DNA of 64,000 nucleotides from contig CAKZSI010000015.1 in the NCBI GenBank assembly GCA_937918935.1, forward strand, positions 62,001-126,000. Direction: 5' to 3'. The notes beneath the pieces were generated by a model. That model was not told the origin of the DNA, searched no databases, and was given only the letters and a program-made list of their open reading frames with translations. The DNA is from an uncultured Chloroflexales bacterium (GTDB lineage Bacteria; Chloroflexota; Chloroflexia; Chloroflexales; Chloroflexaceae). A program made the translations under genes and the position numbers. Of the stretch, positions 17,180 through 24,975 are shown one piece after another (within the stretch, counting starts at the first letter, position 1; every line of letters begins with the position of its first letter).

Positions 17180-18725
17180 CGCGCCGCTCATCAAGAGGAC
17201 CGTGCCTGCGGAGGCCGCGCATGGCGGCGTGCCGGCCTGGCGCCGCTGGCTGATCCGCGCGCGGGCCTACTTCCTCAAGGAAGTCAACGAGATCCGCCGC
17301 CAGCCCCTGCTGATCCTGAGCCTGATCGTCGGGCCGCTGCTGGTGTTGATCCTCTTCGGCGCAACCTACGTCAACAGCACCCCCCGCGTGCGCACCGCCG
17401 TGGTCCTGCCGCCGGGCGGCGCGCCTGGCATCAGCGAGGAACAGATCCGCGAGGTGATCGGGCTGAACTTCGACCTGCGGGCAATTACTACCGACCGGGC
17501 CGGCGCCGAGGCCCAACTGGCCGCCGGTGACCTCGAGCTGGTGCAGATTATCCCCGAGAACGCCGCCACTGCCCTGCAGGAGGGCGTCAGTCCGCAGATC
17601 GAGTTCATCTCGAACGCGATCAACCCCCTGGTGGAGGGCTGGATCCAGTACCTGGCCTACGCCGAGGTGAACGAGATCAACAAGGCCATCTTGCGCACCA
17701 CGGCTGCCGAGGCCCAGCAGGAAGCCTCCTCTATTCGCGTGCGCGTGGTGGATGCCGAGGGCAAGGTGACCGAACTGGAACGCGGGGCGCTCGAGGCGCG
17801 CAGCCAGGCCGCCCGGCGCGATATCCGCGAGATCCGTGCCACCCTCGAGGCCCTGGAGCAGGTGCTGCCCTCGCAAGAGTTTCTGGCCGCCCAGGGCGGA
17901 GAGAGCGCCCAGCTCCGCCCAACCATCGAGCGCCTGAAGACGAATATGGACCGCATTGACCGGGCCATCGCCGACAATAAGCTCGCCGAGGCGCTGACGG
18001 AGATTGCGGCAGCGAAGAATGACTTGCAAATGCTGAACGGCAGCCTGGAGATCTTCGTCAACACGCCCCCGGAGCGCCTGGTCTCGCCGGTGAGCCAGAG
18101 CTACCGCAACGTGCGCGGCAGCGCCTACCCCGCCGTGGTCTACTACGCGCCAGGGGTGCTGGCGCTACTGGTGCAGCACACCGCGGTGACGCTCGGCGCC
18201 CTGGCCCTGGTGCGCGAACGGCTCATGGGCGCCTTCGAGGTCTTCCGCGTCGCCCCGGTGAACCTGACCCAGTTGATCCTGGGCAAGTACCTGGGCTACA
18301 CCGTCTTCATCGGCCTGGCAACCCTGGTGCTGATCCTGGCCATGACCCTCCTGGGCGTGCCGCTGCTGGGCAACTGGGCGCTTTTCGCCGCATTGATCCT
18401 GCTCCTCATCCTCGCCTCCCTGGGGGTCGGCTTCCTGATCTCGGCCCTCTCCGGCTCCGACAGCCAGGCCATTCAACTGGCCATGATCTCCCTGTTGCTC
18501 TCCATCTTCTTCAGCGGCTTCTTCATCGCCCTGGACAGTTTTGCCTGGCCCGCCCTGGTGGTGGCCTACACTATCCCCATGACCCACGGCCTCGCCGGGT
18601 TCCAGGACGTGATGCTGCGCGGCATCGCCCCCAACCTCTGGACGTGGATCGGCCTCGGCCTGATCGCGGTAATCACCTTTGCCCTCGTCGTGCTGATCAC
18701 CCGACGGCAGTTGCTTAAGGCGTAG
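17172..18725 (+). CDS. ABC-2 type transporter permease with large extracytoplasmic loop
   Basis: A 517-residue ABC-2 permease. One transmembrane helix (about 46-66, LILSLIVGPLLVLILFG) is followed by an extracytoplasmic domain of about 270 residues with coiled-coil character (about 165-290). Five or six helices follow from about 330 to the end, typical of the YhgE/YbhR-like ABC-2 class. It forms a homodimeric or heterodimeric channel with the ATPase upstream, whose gene it overlaps. Lipid, peptide or drug export are possible; nothing in the sequence decides. Confidence 0.86.
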   Translation: MADAPLIKRTVPAEAAHGGVPAWRRWLIRARAYFLKEVNEIRRQPLLILSLIVGPLLVLILFGATYVNSTPRVRTAVVLPPGGAPGISEEQIREVIGLNFDLRAITTDRAGAEAQLAAGDLELVQIIPENAATALQEGVSPQIEFISNAINPLVEGWIQYLAYAEVNEINKAILRTTAAEAQQEASSIRVRVVDAEGKVTELERGALEARSQAARRDIREIRATLEALEQVLPSQEFLAAQGGESAQLRPTIERLKTNMDRIDRAIADNKLAEALTEIAAAKNDLQMLNGSLEIFVNTPPERLVSPVSQSYRNVRGSAYPAVVYYAPGVLALLVQHTAVTLGALALVRERLMGAFEVFRVAPVNLTQLILGKYLGYTVFIGLATLVLILAMTLLGVPLLGNWALFAALILLLILASLGVGFLISALSGSDSQAIQLAMISLLLSIFFSGFFIALDSFAWPALVVAYTIPMTHGLAGFQDVMLRGIAPNLWTWIGLGLIAVITFALVVLITRRQLLKA

Positions 18726-19017
18726 GAACGGTGTAGCTCGCTGCGCCTGCGCTGCCATCGTTACGGGTCCACCTTTTCGAGAAACGCTATAGTTTTCCCA
18801 TCTGCCTCAAGTAAGGATCCGGAAGGGGGCAGCCTTCCCGGGAGGATCTCAGGCTGATTGACAGATAACCAGCGCAACCGGTAAGATGAGTTGTGTCCGG
18901 CTCCCGTGGCGCACGAGGTGAGTGGCACGGCGATCGTCATGAACACAGGGCGATGGGTTGCCGCCAGCGCCGGGGCGCTTCCCGTGAGCCTGTTATCGAG
19001 TGAAAGCGGTAGATTCT
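18726..19017. other. Intergenic region without a convincing gene
   Basis: This 292-bp stretch lies between the ABC-2 permease and the antitoxin gene. It carries a GGAAGGGGGCAGCCTTCCC hairpin (about 18821-18839), a degenerate companion of the dispersed repeats. A minus-strand frame of 61 codons exists but has no family features or ribosome site. Confidence 0.5.
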
Positions 19018-19242
19018 ATGAACGGAATGGATGCCCTGCAATCGGTTCAGTTTGTGACGGTACAGGGTAAACGTCTTGCGGTTCTCAGCGTCGAAGATTG
19101 GGAAACGCTCATCGAGTGGCTGGAGACACTCGAAGATACCACCATAGCGGAACAAGCCTTTGCGCAACTCAGAGCCAGTGGCGGGGATCGGGCCAGAGCA
19201 GGATGGCGACCCTGGAGCGATCTGGAGCAGGAGTTGGAGTGA
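19018..19242 (+). CDS. Putative type II antitoxin
   Basis: A 74-residue protein beginning MNGMDALQSVQFVTVQGKRL, then AVLSVEDWETLIEWLETLED. This pattern of a beta hairpin followed by a V-x-D-W-E-x-L-I-E-x-L-E helix is typical of small antitoxins that pair with RelE/ParE toxins. The C-terminus (GWRPWSDLEQELE) would be the toxin-binding tail. It starts at ATG 19018 or 19027. The stop overlaps the toxin start (GTGA at 19239-19242), the coupling expected of a toxin-antitoxin operon. Confidence 0.7.
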   Translation: MNGMDALQSVQFVTVQGKRLAVLSVEDWETLIEWLETLEDTTIAEQAFAQLRASGGDRARAGWRPWSDLEQELE

Positions 19243-19598
19243 GTCGCTACACCGTGTATGTCACACCCGGGGCCTGGGACGAAATCAAGATGTTGCCCGG
19301 CCATGTCCGGCAACGAGTACGGCGGGTCATTGCCGCGTTGGCCGATGAGCCCCGCCCTTCTGAGAGCAAAGAGTTGCTGTATCCATCCGGTGGCCGAACC
19401 GCGCATTCTCAACCCGCGCCAGAACAGCCTGTAGAAGCTCCTTCGGAGCCCGTGCGCGAGTTACGCCGTATCCGATTGGAACGCTGGCGAATTGTTTATG
19501 CGATCACCGAAGCGGATCAGGCCATTGACGTGTTGACCATCCGCAAACGTCCACCCTACGACTATGGCGATCTGCAGCAGTTACTGGCCACGAGTTGA
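19239..19598 (+). CDS. Putative RelE/ParE-family toxin
   Basis: A 119-residue protein starting at GTG 19239, overlapping the antitoxin stop. MSRYTVYVTPGAWDEIKMLP, then GHVRQRVRRVIAALADEPRP, matches the N-terminal strand and two helices of RelE/ParE toxins. The C-terminal sheet is LRRIRLERWRIVYAI, then DVLTIRKRPPYDY. An insert of about 20 residues rich in Pro and Glu (about 47-68) sits between helices and sheet and is longer than usual. RelE-type toxins cleave mRNA on the ribosome; ParE-type toxins poison gyrase. I cannot tell which applies here. Confidence 0.75.
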   Translation: MSRYTVYVTPGAWDEIKMLPGHVRQRVRRVIAALADEPRPSESKELLYPSGGRTAHSQPAPEQPVEAPSEPVRELRRIRLERWRIVYAITEADQAIDVLTIRKRPPYDYGDLQQLLATS

Positions 19599-19760
19599 AG
19601 CGTTTGTCAGGGGTCTATGGCAGGCCGTGCCTGCCCGGCGCGTGGCCCCGGCAACACCGAAGAGCCTCTACCGTGTGTCCTGTCCGGGCGGTGATTTTGT
19701 CTGGTTGCGCCCTCGCAACTCCGGGTGATCGCGCTGACACTCGATCTGGCGCCTGACATG

Positions 19761-19769
19761 TGCTATCCT
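19761..19769 (+). promoter_or_regulatory. Extended -10 promoter before the candidate RNA
   Basis: TGC-TATCCT is an extended -10 located so that transcription would begin near 19776, directly at the first arm of the three-way-junction RNA. A small GCTAT-CCT-ATAGC hairpin overlaps it. Confidence 0.4.
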
Positions 19770-19775
19770 ATAGCC

Positions 19776-19846
19776 AGACGTAGCCGGTAGTCTCTGATGG
19801 TAGAGGCGAAAGGGACATTGGTCCCTCCCGGCTACGCCCCTTTTTT
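19776..19846 (+). ncRNA. Candidate small structured RNA (three-way junction, U-tract end)
   Basis: By eye the segment folds as a three-way junction. The outer stem is CGTAGCCGG (19779-19787) with CCGGCTACG (19828-19836), 9 perfect pairs. Hairpin A is CTCT-GATGGT-AGAG (19792-19805). Hairpin B is AGGGAC-ATTG-GTCCCT (19811-19826). A GCGAA strand joins A and B. CCCC and six T follow the outer stem (19837-19846), as at a Rho-independent end. There is no plus-strand gene downstream, so it could be a small RNA or an elaborate terminator for the toxin operon. Confidence 0.5.
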
Positions 19847-19852
19847 CTGAAG

Positions 19853-19892
19853 AAAACGCCGGACGGATCGCTTGATCCGCCCGGCGTTTTTT
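19853..19892 (+). terminator. Strong intrinsic terminator, probably bidirectional
   Basis: AACGCCGG-A-CGGATC, loop GCTT, GATCCG-C-CCGGCGTT, then a run of six T on the plus strand. On the minus strand the stem is followed by TTTTCTTC, so it can also stop transcripts from the ypdA-like gene. It lies between convergent transcription units. Confidence 0.85.
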
Positions 19893-20055
19893 GTCTGGCT
19901 GCGCCGCTCGACAACGGGATAAAATAAAAGCGATGTTTCCGGGAGGACTTCGCCCTCCCGGAGCCTCGCGTATAACGTTTCTCGAAAGGGTTGATCGGCA
20001 ACGATGGCAGAGCCACACGGCTCAGTGTCCTCGGTGGCTCATTCTGGTCAGTGCG

Positions 20056-21132
20056 CTAATTGGCTTCGTACCGCTCAAAGGCCAGGCCATAGCTGCGCGC
20101 CGGCACATCGCCCAGGGCCGCGGGCCACTGCCCGGTGAGGGCGCGGACGATCTTTCCCACGTGCTCGTGGCTGTTCTCGATGAAAATGGTGTAACGCTGT
20201 TGAATGCCCGCCGCCACCGTGCCCGCCAGGTAGAGACCCGGCACATTCGTCTCCATTGTCTGCGGGTCGAAGACCGGGACGCGGTTCGCTCCACGCAGTT
20301 TCACACCGGCCTGCTCGAGCAGGTGCTGATCACCGCGAAACCCGGTGGCGAGCAGCACAAAGTCCGTCTCGTGAACGATGGTCGGCCCATCTACCGGCCG
20401 CCCGTCTGCGGTACGCGCCAGTTCGACATACCCCGGGTGGATTGCCAGAGGCACGGTTTCGGGCAGAAAGGCGATGGTTCCAGCCTCGATCTGCGCGTCC
20501 AGATCAGGCAGGAGCCAGTGCTTGATCCGCCGTTCATCGAAACTGGCGCGACGGTAGCTGATCGTCACCCGCGCCCCGGCGCGCCAGCAGCGCAGCGCCG
20601 CCTCCACGGCCGAGTTCTTGCCGCCGACGATCAACAGGCGGCGCCGGAAGTAGTCGTGGGGGTCGCGGAAGTAGTGCGAGACGTGCGCTAGATCCTCGCC
20701 GGGGATGTTCAGCCGGTTCGGGTAGTGCATGTCGCCAATGGCCAGGGCCACCCGCCGCGCCCGGTAGCGCCGTTCACCGGCAAGCGGCGCGGTGATCAGG
20801 GTGAAGCCCTCGGCGTCGCGGCTCAGGCTGGTAACCGGCTCGTAGGTGTGGATCGGCAGATCGAACTGCTCGACCACCGCTCGCAGGTAGGCCAGGTACT
20901 CCTCGCCGGTGATGCGGTTCTGGTGGTTGTTGGGAATGGGTATGCCGGCAATGGCCAGGCGCTCAGTCGTGCTGAAAAAGGTCGTATTACGCGGCCACCA
21001 GGTCATGGTATGGCCGATCTGCCCGGAGTCGAAGTGCAGGTATTCTACCCCTGCCCGCCGCAGACACACGGCCAGCTCGATGCCAATTGGCCCCGCGCCG
21101 ATGATCGCCATCTCGTAGACCGGCATTTCCAT
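20056..21132 (-). CDS. YpdA-like NAD(P)/FAD-dependent disulfide reductase
   Basis: A 358-residue flavoprotein of the thioredoxin-reductase superfamily, closest in pattern to YpdA, the putative bacillithiol-disulfide reductase. FAD site [20 protein letters not shown] (about 7-26), then [20 protein letters not shown] (about 42), and the NADPH site [21 protein letters not shown] (about 165), where G-G-K-N-S-A is the YpdA signature. C-terminal [11 protein letters not shown] and [14 protein letters not shown] complete the fold. No redox CxxC is present, as in YpdA. I chose ATG 21132 because AAAGGA lies 8 nt upstream. Whether this organism makes bacillithiol is not visible here. Confidence 0.8.
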   Translation of the reverse strand: MEMPVYEMAIIGAGPIGIELAVCLRRAGVEYLHFDSGQIGHTMTWWPRNTTFFSTTERLAIAGIPIPNNHQNRITGEEYLAYLRAVVEQFDLPIHTYEPVTSLSRDAEGFTLITAPLAGERRYRARRVALAIGDMHYPNRLNIPGEDLAHVSHYFRDPHDYFRRRLLIVGGKNSAVEAALRCWRAGARVTISYRRASFDERRIKHWLLPDLDAQIEAGTIAFLPETVPLAIHPGYVELARTADGRPVDGPTIVHETDFVLLATGFRGDQHLLEQAGVKLRGANRVPVFDPQTMETNVPGLYLAGTVAAGIQQRYTIFIENSHEHVGKIVRALTGQWPAALGDVPARSYGLAFERYEAN

Positions 21133-21160
21133 CACAGTGTTCCTTTGCATCACCCTCTTG

Positions 21161-21619
21161 CTACCCCAACGCCTCGGCCACTTCCCCCAATGCGGCCTGC
21201 TCCGCCGCGGTGACAGCCCGGCCGCCAGGCCCGAACATCCCCCCATCGCTGGATGTCGAAGCCACGTGGGCCGCCAGGCCGTACACCCAGCGCCGGTAGG
21301 CGGGGGCCTCGGCGTTGCCCGCGCGCGCCAGCGCCGCCCCGGCGCGCCGCAACAACGCCAGCATTTCACCGCGCTCGTGGGGCTGAATCGCTCCCTCGCC
21401 CGTGCCAGGCTGGTTGCCAAAGCGCCCGCCAAACTCCGCGCCAATGGCCACTGCAATCGGGCCGCCGTTGGCCACGCTGCGACGCACTGCCCGCACCAGA
21501 GCGGTCATCTCCTGCGTATACTGCACCCGGCCTCCGCTCGCTGTCGCCACGTACATCCCCGCCACAAACGGCGCCGTACAGAGATCGGCCCATTCCTCCC
21601 GAGAGAAGCGCTCACGCAT
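21161..21619 (-). CDS. Conserved hypothetical protein, probably co-transcribed with the YpdA-like gene
   Basis: A 152-residue protein starting [20 protein letters not shown], then [10 protein letters not shown]. The pattern of an S-x-E-E-W helix followed by a pair of helices around P-x-x-x-G-M is seen in a small family of unknown function. It is alpha-helical, Ala/Gly rich, with no signal peptide or metal motif. The start codon at 21619 has a GAGGAAG about 10-14 nt upstream. It lies 28 bp before the ypdA-like start on the same strand. I propose no function. Confidence 0.6.
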   Translation of the reverse strand: MRERFSREEWADLCTAPFVAGMYVATASGGRVQYTQEMTALVRAVRRSVANGGPIAVAIGAEFGGRFGNQPGTGEGAIQPHERGEMLALLRRAGAALARAGNAEAPAYRRWVYGLAAHVASTSSDGGMFGPGGRAVTAAEQAALGEVAEALG

Positions 21620-21652
21620 ACGCGGGGTTGCTTCCTCTCTTACGCCAGGCGC

Positions 21653-21658
21653 TATAAT
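21653..21658 (+). promoter_or_regulatory. Candidate -10 for the PPOX-type gene
   Basis: A TATAAT hexamer on the plus strand, 270 bp before the pyridoxamine-oxidase-like gene, with TTGCTT 19 bp upstream. The intervening leader contains two palindromic repeat copies (about 21736-21754 and 21782-21798). Confidence 0.35.
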
Positions 21659-21781
21659 GCGTATGTACCACCCGCAGCACAGCAGGGTCTGGGAAGGTAG
21701 CGCCCTCCCGGAACTCTCTCTCTGGGCAGGGGCGTGGGGAAATCGGGTTTCGCCCTGGCCCGCCTCTCCGGCAGGGATCCA

Positions 21782-21798
21782 GGGAAACCTGGTTTCCT
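21782..21798. repeat. GGGAAACCTGGTTTCCT palindromic repeat copy
   Basis: Near-perfect copy of the dispersed palindrome, in the 5' leader of the PPOX-type gene. A degenerate copy precedes it at about 21736. Confidence 0.7.
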
Positions 21799-21927
21799 CA
21801 TACCCCTGCAACCGGCCATGTTCACGCCAGGCTCCGTGCGGTTTCGGCGCACAAAGACAGGATAAACGAGGGGTTTCCTGGAAGGGCGCGGCCCTCCTCT
21901 CCCCGACCGCATTGATATGAGGAACCC

Positions 21928-22416
21928 ATGCAGCCCGAAGATCGTGCAGCACTCCGCCAACTGATGACGACCCATCGCCAGGCTGCCCTGGGAACGGTGG
22001 ACGCCGGCGCGCCGTTCGTGTCAATGGTGCTCTACGCCCTGGAATGGCGCACCGAGGCGGGGCCGGCATTCATCATCCACGTCAGCGGCCTGTCGGCCCA
22101 TACCCGGCACATGCGCGCCGACCCGCGCGCCTCGTTGCTGGTGATGCAGCCGGATACTGGCGCCAACGATCCCCAGGCCCTCGCCCGCGTCACCATCCAG
22201 TGCCGGGCCATCCCGCTGGCCCCCGATGACCCGACCTATCCTGCCGCTCGTCTGGCTTATCTAACACGCCTCCCCCAGCAGGAGTATCTGTTCAGCTTTC
22301 CCGATTTCACCCTCTTCCGCCTCGAACCCCAATCGGCGCGCTACATTGGCGGCTTTGCCCGCGCGTTTTCCCTGACCGCCGACCAGTTTGCCGCAATTCT
22401 CAGAACGGAGCCTTGA
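21928..22416 (+). CDS. Pyridoxamine 5'-phosphate oxidase-like (HugZ-type) flavin/heme-binding protein
   Basis: A 162-residue split-barrel protein. RQLMTTHRQAALGTVDAG (about 9-26) and GAPFVSMVLYALE (about 26-38) form the first strands, and FIIHVSGLSAHTRHMRADPR (about 49) is the conserved nucleotide-binding turn, followed by ASLLVMQP. The C-terminus has FPDFTLFRLEPQSARYIGGF, the pattern of HugZ/heme-utilization-like PPOX proteins, although the family's C-terminal His-containing loop is absent. Cytosolic. Substrate uncertain: FMN-linked oxidation or heme binding are both possible. Confidence 0.8.
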   Translation: MQPEDRAALRQLMTTHRQAALGTVDAGAPFVSMVLYALEWRTEAGPAFIIHVSGLSAHTRHMRADPRASLLVMQPDTGANDPQALARVTIQCRAIPLAPDDPTYPAARLAYLTRLPQQEYLFSFPDFTLFRLEPQSARYIGGFARAFSLTADQFAAILRTEP

Positions 22417-22507
22417 GCCGATCCTCGACGTGGAGAACCCTACAGAAGCCTTCCTGGTTGGGGGCGAAAGGCTTTTCGCCCCAACATCCTCCACCGTCTG
22501 CTATGCC

Positions 22508-23494
22508 TCATCCGTGTGGGGCCGCCCCCTCGTCCGTCTCGGGCGGCATCTGCCACGGATCGCGCGCCCACTTTTTGTAAATCGCCAGAATCGCAATGCT
22601 GAACAGAACCGCCAGGATTGCGATCCCCACCTGTAGGGGGCGCTCAGCCGACAGCGCCACCCGCAGCAGAATGGTCGCCAGCACGAAACTCGCCCCTCGA
22701 AACACCTGCTGGTAGGCGTCCGAGAGTTGCAGCGACAGCACCAGGATCAGGATGTCAGCCACGATCATGATAGCGAACAACGTCTGAAAAAAGGGCGTGG
22801 TCGGCGAGAGTGACAGCCGGGTCGTGGCTACCCCCGACAGGACGGCCCAGCCGTCGCGCACCCACTGGATCAGTGTGCTGCCCAGCAGCGCCGCGAAGAC
22901 CAGGCTTAAAACGAAGGCAATGGCTTTCTTCCGTTCGATGAAACGCGCCAGTACCGGACTGGGGGTGCGCAGCGCCTGCTGGTGCGCCGATGGCCACCCC
23001 GCCACCCAGTAAAACACCGACACCAGGCCAAACAGTACTACTCCGCCGACAATGTCGAGACCGAGGCGGATCTGTGCTTCAGGATCTTCGAGCAGGCGGC
23101 CAAGGTGGTCCAGACCGGCGAGATCCTTGAAACCATTTCGAATAACGATCAGCGAAATGATTTGAAATTGCAAAGCCATGGCCCGCGTAGTCGACTCGGG
23201 GATGGCCAGGACGAGCAACAGCACTTCGAAGATCAGAATGGCCGCGAACGGTGTGTACAGAGCTGCCAGCCAGTTGCGCCCCACCAGGTCCTCGAGTGGC
23301 CCGCCAACGAACCACGCCAGGGCGATGAGGCTCAGGTGCAGCAGCAGACCCCAGGCCGCGATCTGCACCATCGCCTGTTCGGCGGCATGACGCCGGTGGG
23401 GCGCCGCGATCCAGTCGTAGCCTCGGGCCAGCAGTACAAACAGCGAAAAGCGTCGTTCAGGCGTCGCAACCGGTGAGGTCAGTGGTCGCCCCAT
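22508..23494 (-). CDS. Integral membrane protein of unknown function
   Basis: A 328-residue protein with about eight hydrophobic segments: about 44-64, 72-97, 105-125, 146-170, 196-216, 238-256, 260-285 and 294-312. Charged loops hold GYDWIAAPHRRHA and RTPSPVLARFIERKKA. I do not recognise the family. The start is the ATG at 23494 because AGGGGG lies 6 nt before it; a TTG 18 nt upstream in frame is less likely. It reads convergently toward the PPOX-type gene. Its C-terminus is hydrophilic and acidic. Confidence 0.7.
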   Translation of the reverse strand: MGRPLTSPVATPERRFSLFVLLARGYDWIAAPHRRHAAEQAMVQIAAWGLLLHLSLIALAWFVGGPLEDLVGRNWLAALYTPFAAILIFEVLLLVLAIPESTTRAMALQFQIISLIVIRNGFKDLAGLDHLGRLLEDPEAQIRLGLDIVGGVVLFGLVSVFYWVAGWPSAHQQALRTPSPVLARFIERKKAIAFVLSLVFAALLGSTLIQWVRDGWAVLSGVATTRLSLSPTTPFFQTLFAIMIVADILILVLSLQLSDAYQQVFRGASFVLATILLRVALSAERPLQVGIAILAVLFSIAILAIYKKWARDPWQMPPETDEGAAPHG

Positions 23495-23620
23495 GTCGAA
23501 CCCCCTTCGCAACCCGTGAATGACCGATTGTTACGCCGATAGCGCCTTACGGCTCATGTGTAGCGTACCAGAGCGTCCGGGGCGCGTCAACGGTCGTTGG
23601 AGGTGTCGAGCAGGTGCGTT

Positions 23621-23655
23621 GGCCTGAAGCATTGGCTGCGCCAATGCTTCGGGCC
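23621..23655. repeat. GGCCGAAGC hairpin repeat, copy 1
   Basis: GGCCTGAAGCATTGGC, loop TGC, GCCAATGCTTCGGGCC. First of four copies of this intergenic hairpin family. It lies immediately after the stop codon of the TPR-TM gene on the minus strand. Confidence 0.75.
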
Positions 23656-23657
23656 TC

Positions 23658-24851
23658 CTACGGCCCGGAGGTGACGGGAGGAGCAGCCTCTCCGATGGGC
23701 CATCCGGCGAGACCGGCGCCAGCAACCAGGAGCGAGAGGTCGCCAGCATCGGGTGGAACGTCGAACAGAAGAGGCACGCTGCGCATGCCGCTGCTGGGCG
23801 CAAACTCATCCTCGAGCGCAAGATCGCCGCGTTGAGCGCGTTCGTAGAGAGCCAGGTAGGCGCTTGAGGCGCCGGGAACCGGCGCGTAAGCGCGCCCACC
23901 AGCGTCGCGCACCAGGAAGAAATCGGGTGGCAGACGTCGCGGCTGCGGCTGATTATTGCTGACGGCGACGATGGCCAGCACGAAGCGACCCGACGGGCGC
24001 AGGTCGCCAATGGCGCCGTCGAGGGTGACAGCATAGTCTGGCCGCAGCAGGGTCACGCTCCACCCGTCGTAATCCACCACGGTGCCGAGGGGGAGCGGCG
24101 CGGGTGCAACCGTGGGGGGCAATGCGAGGGTTGGTGCGAGAGGCGCCGTTGGCTCGCCGCCCACGGCGCCTGGCAACGGCGGTGTGGCTGATAACGGGGG
24201 GGGAGCGGCGTCAACGGTTGAGACGGCTGGGGGAGACGCTACCGGACCCACGGCGCCAGTTGTCACCACTGCGACGGGTACGTCTGGCTGACTACCGGAA
24301 GCGATTGGCGCGGCGGGAGCGTTGGCTGCCAGACGACCAACGAGCAGGGCGCGCCCGATCACGATGCCCAGGATCACCAGCAACACCAGGATGATCCCGC
24401 TCATGATCGCATTGAGGAGTGGAAACGGCGTTTGCTCCCGCTCCTCCTCCGCTGGCTCAGGGGTCGCGACCGGCAAGGGCGCGGTGTGGGTCGCTGTGAC
24501 TGGCTGCTCCGCCGGTTGAGGGAATGGTGGCGCTTCGGGTAGGGGAAGCACCGTATGCGCGCCGGCAGTTGCCTCGGATCGGCCGTTCTGCTCTGTCAGG
24601 CGCTGCAAAGCGCTCCAGGCGTAGACATGTTGCGGGTCGAGGGCCAGGACGCGCTCAAGGGCAACGCGCCGCTCATCGGGTGAGGCGGCAACGGCAGCGA
24701 GGCCGAGCCAGGGCCGCGCATCCTGAGGGTACTCCCGGGTAAGGGCGACAAAGAGGGTATGGGCATTGCCCATATTGCCGCTCTGGGCCAGATCGCTGGC
24801 CAGTGCGAGCAGCTTGTCGAGGTCCGGTCCGGGAGAGTTGGCCTGGCTCAC
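23658..24851 (-). CDS. TPR-TM protein with C-terminal extracytoplasmic beta domain, paralog B
   Basis: A 397-residue protein. Residues about 8-90 form TPR-like repeats (LLALASDLAQSGNMGNAHTLF, split as two helices; ERVLALDPQHVYAWSALQRL). A single membrane helix follows at about 148-172 (IMSGIILVLLVILGIVIGRAL), then a Pro/Ala/Thr linker, then a domain of about 130 residues with YDGWSVTLLRPDYAV and FVLAIVAVSNN, resembling the DUF4352 immunoglobulin-like fold. The TPR faces the cytosol and the beta domain faces outward. I chose GTG 24851 because GAGGG is 8 nt before it. The next gene upstream has the same architecture. Confidence 0.72.
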   Translation of the reverse strand: MSQANSPGPDLDKLLALASDLAQSGNMGNAHTLFVALTREYPQDARPWLGLAAVAASPDERRVALERVLALDPQHVYAWSALQRLTEQNGRSEATAGAHTVLPLPEAPPFPQPAEQPVTATHTAPLPVATPEPAEEEREQTPFPLLNAIMSGIILVLLVILGIVIGRALLVGRLAANAPAAPIASGSQPDVPVAVVTTGAVGPVASPPAVSTVDAAPPPLSATPPLPGAVGGEPTAPLAPTLALPPTVAPAPLPLGTVVDYDGWSVTLLRPDYAVTLDGAIGDLRPSGRFVLAIVAVSNNQPQPRRLPPDFFLVRDAGGRAYAPVPGASSAYLALYERAQRGDLALEDEFAPSSGMRSVPLLFDVPPDAGDLSLLVAGAGLAGWPIGEAAPPVTSGP

Positions 24852-24861
24852 AACCTGCACC

Positions 24862-24898
24862 CTCGAATCTGAGCGCCGCCTTACAATTCGGCCCTCAC
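24862..24898. repeat. 37-bp direct repeat, copy next to the paralog B start
   Basis: Identical over 37 bp to 24932-24968, with 33 bp between them. This copy ends on the minus strand just at the GAGGG ribosome site of the downstream TPR-TM gene. Confidence 0.85.
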
Positions 24899-24931
24899 TG
24901 CCCCGCCTGCGCATTGGCCGGACGGGGCTGG

Positions 24932-24968
24932 CTCGAATCTGAGCGCCGCCTTACAATTCGGCCCTCAC
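24932..24968. repeat. 37-bp direct repeat, copy after the paralog A stop
   Basis: Second identical copy (offset 70 bp), 7 bp beyond the stop codon of the upstream TPR-TM gene. The pair looks like a short tandem duplication of the intergenic leader. Confidence 0.85.
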
Positions 24969-24975
24969 CGCCGAT

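Noticed and set aside
19776-19836. Hammerhead-ribozyme-like strings (CTGATG, CGAAA, a stem, then TC)
   Set aside because: Stem II would shrink to about one base pair and the nucleotides next to the core cannot form stem I without a 6-nt bulge. The three-way junction explains the sequence better.
24862-24968. CRISPR-like array from two 37-bp identical repeats with a 33-bp spacer
   Set aside because: Only two copies, no cas genes, and one copy carries the ribosome site of a gene. A local duplication explains it.
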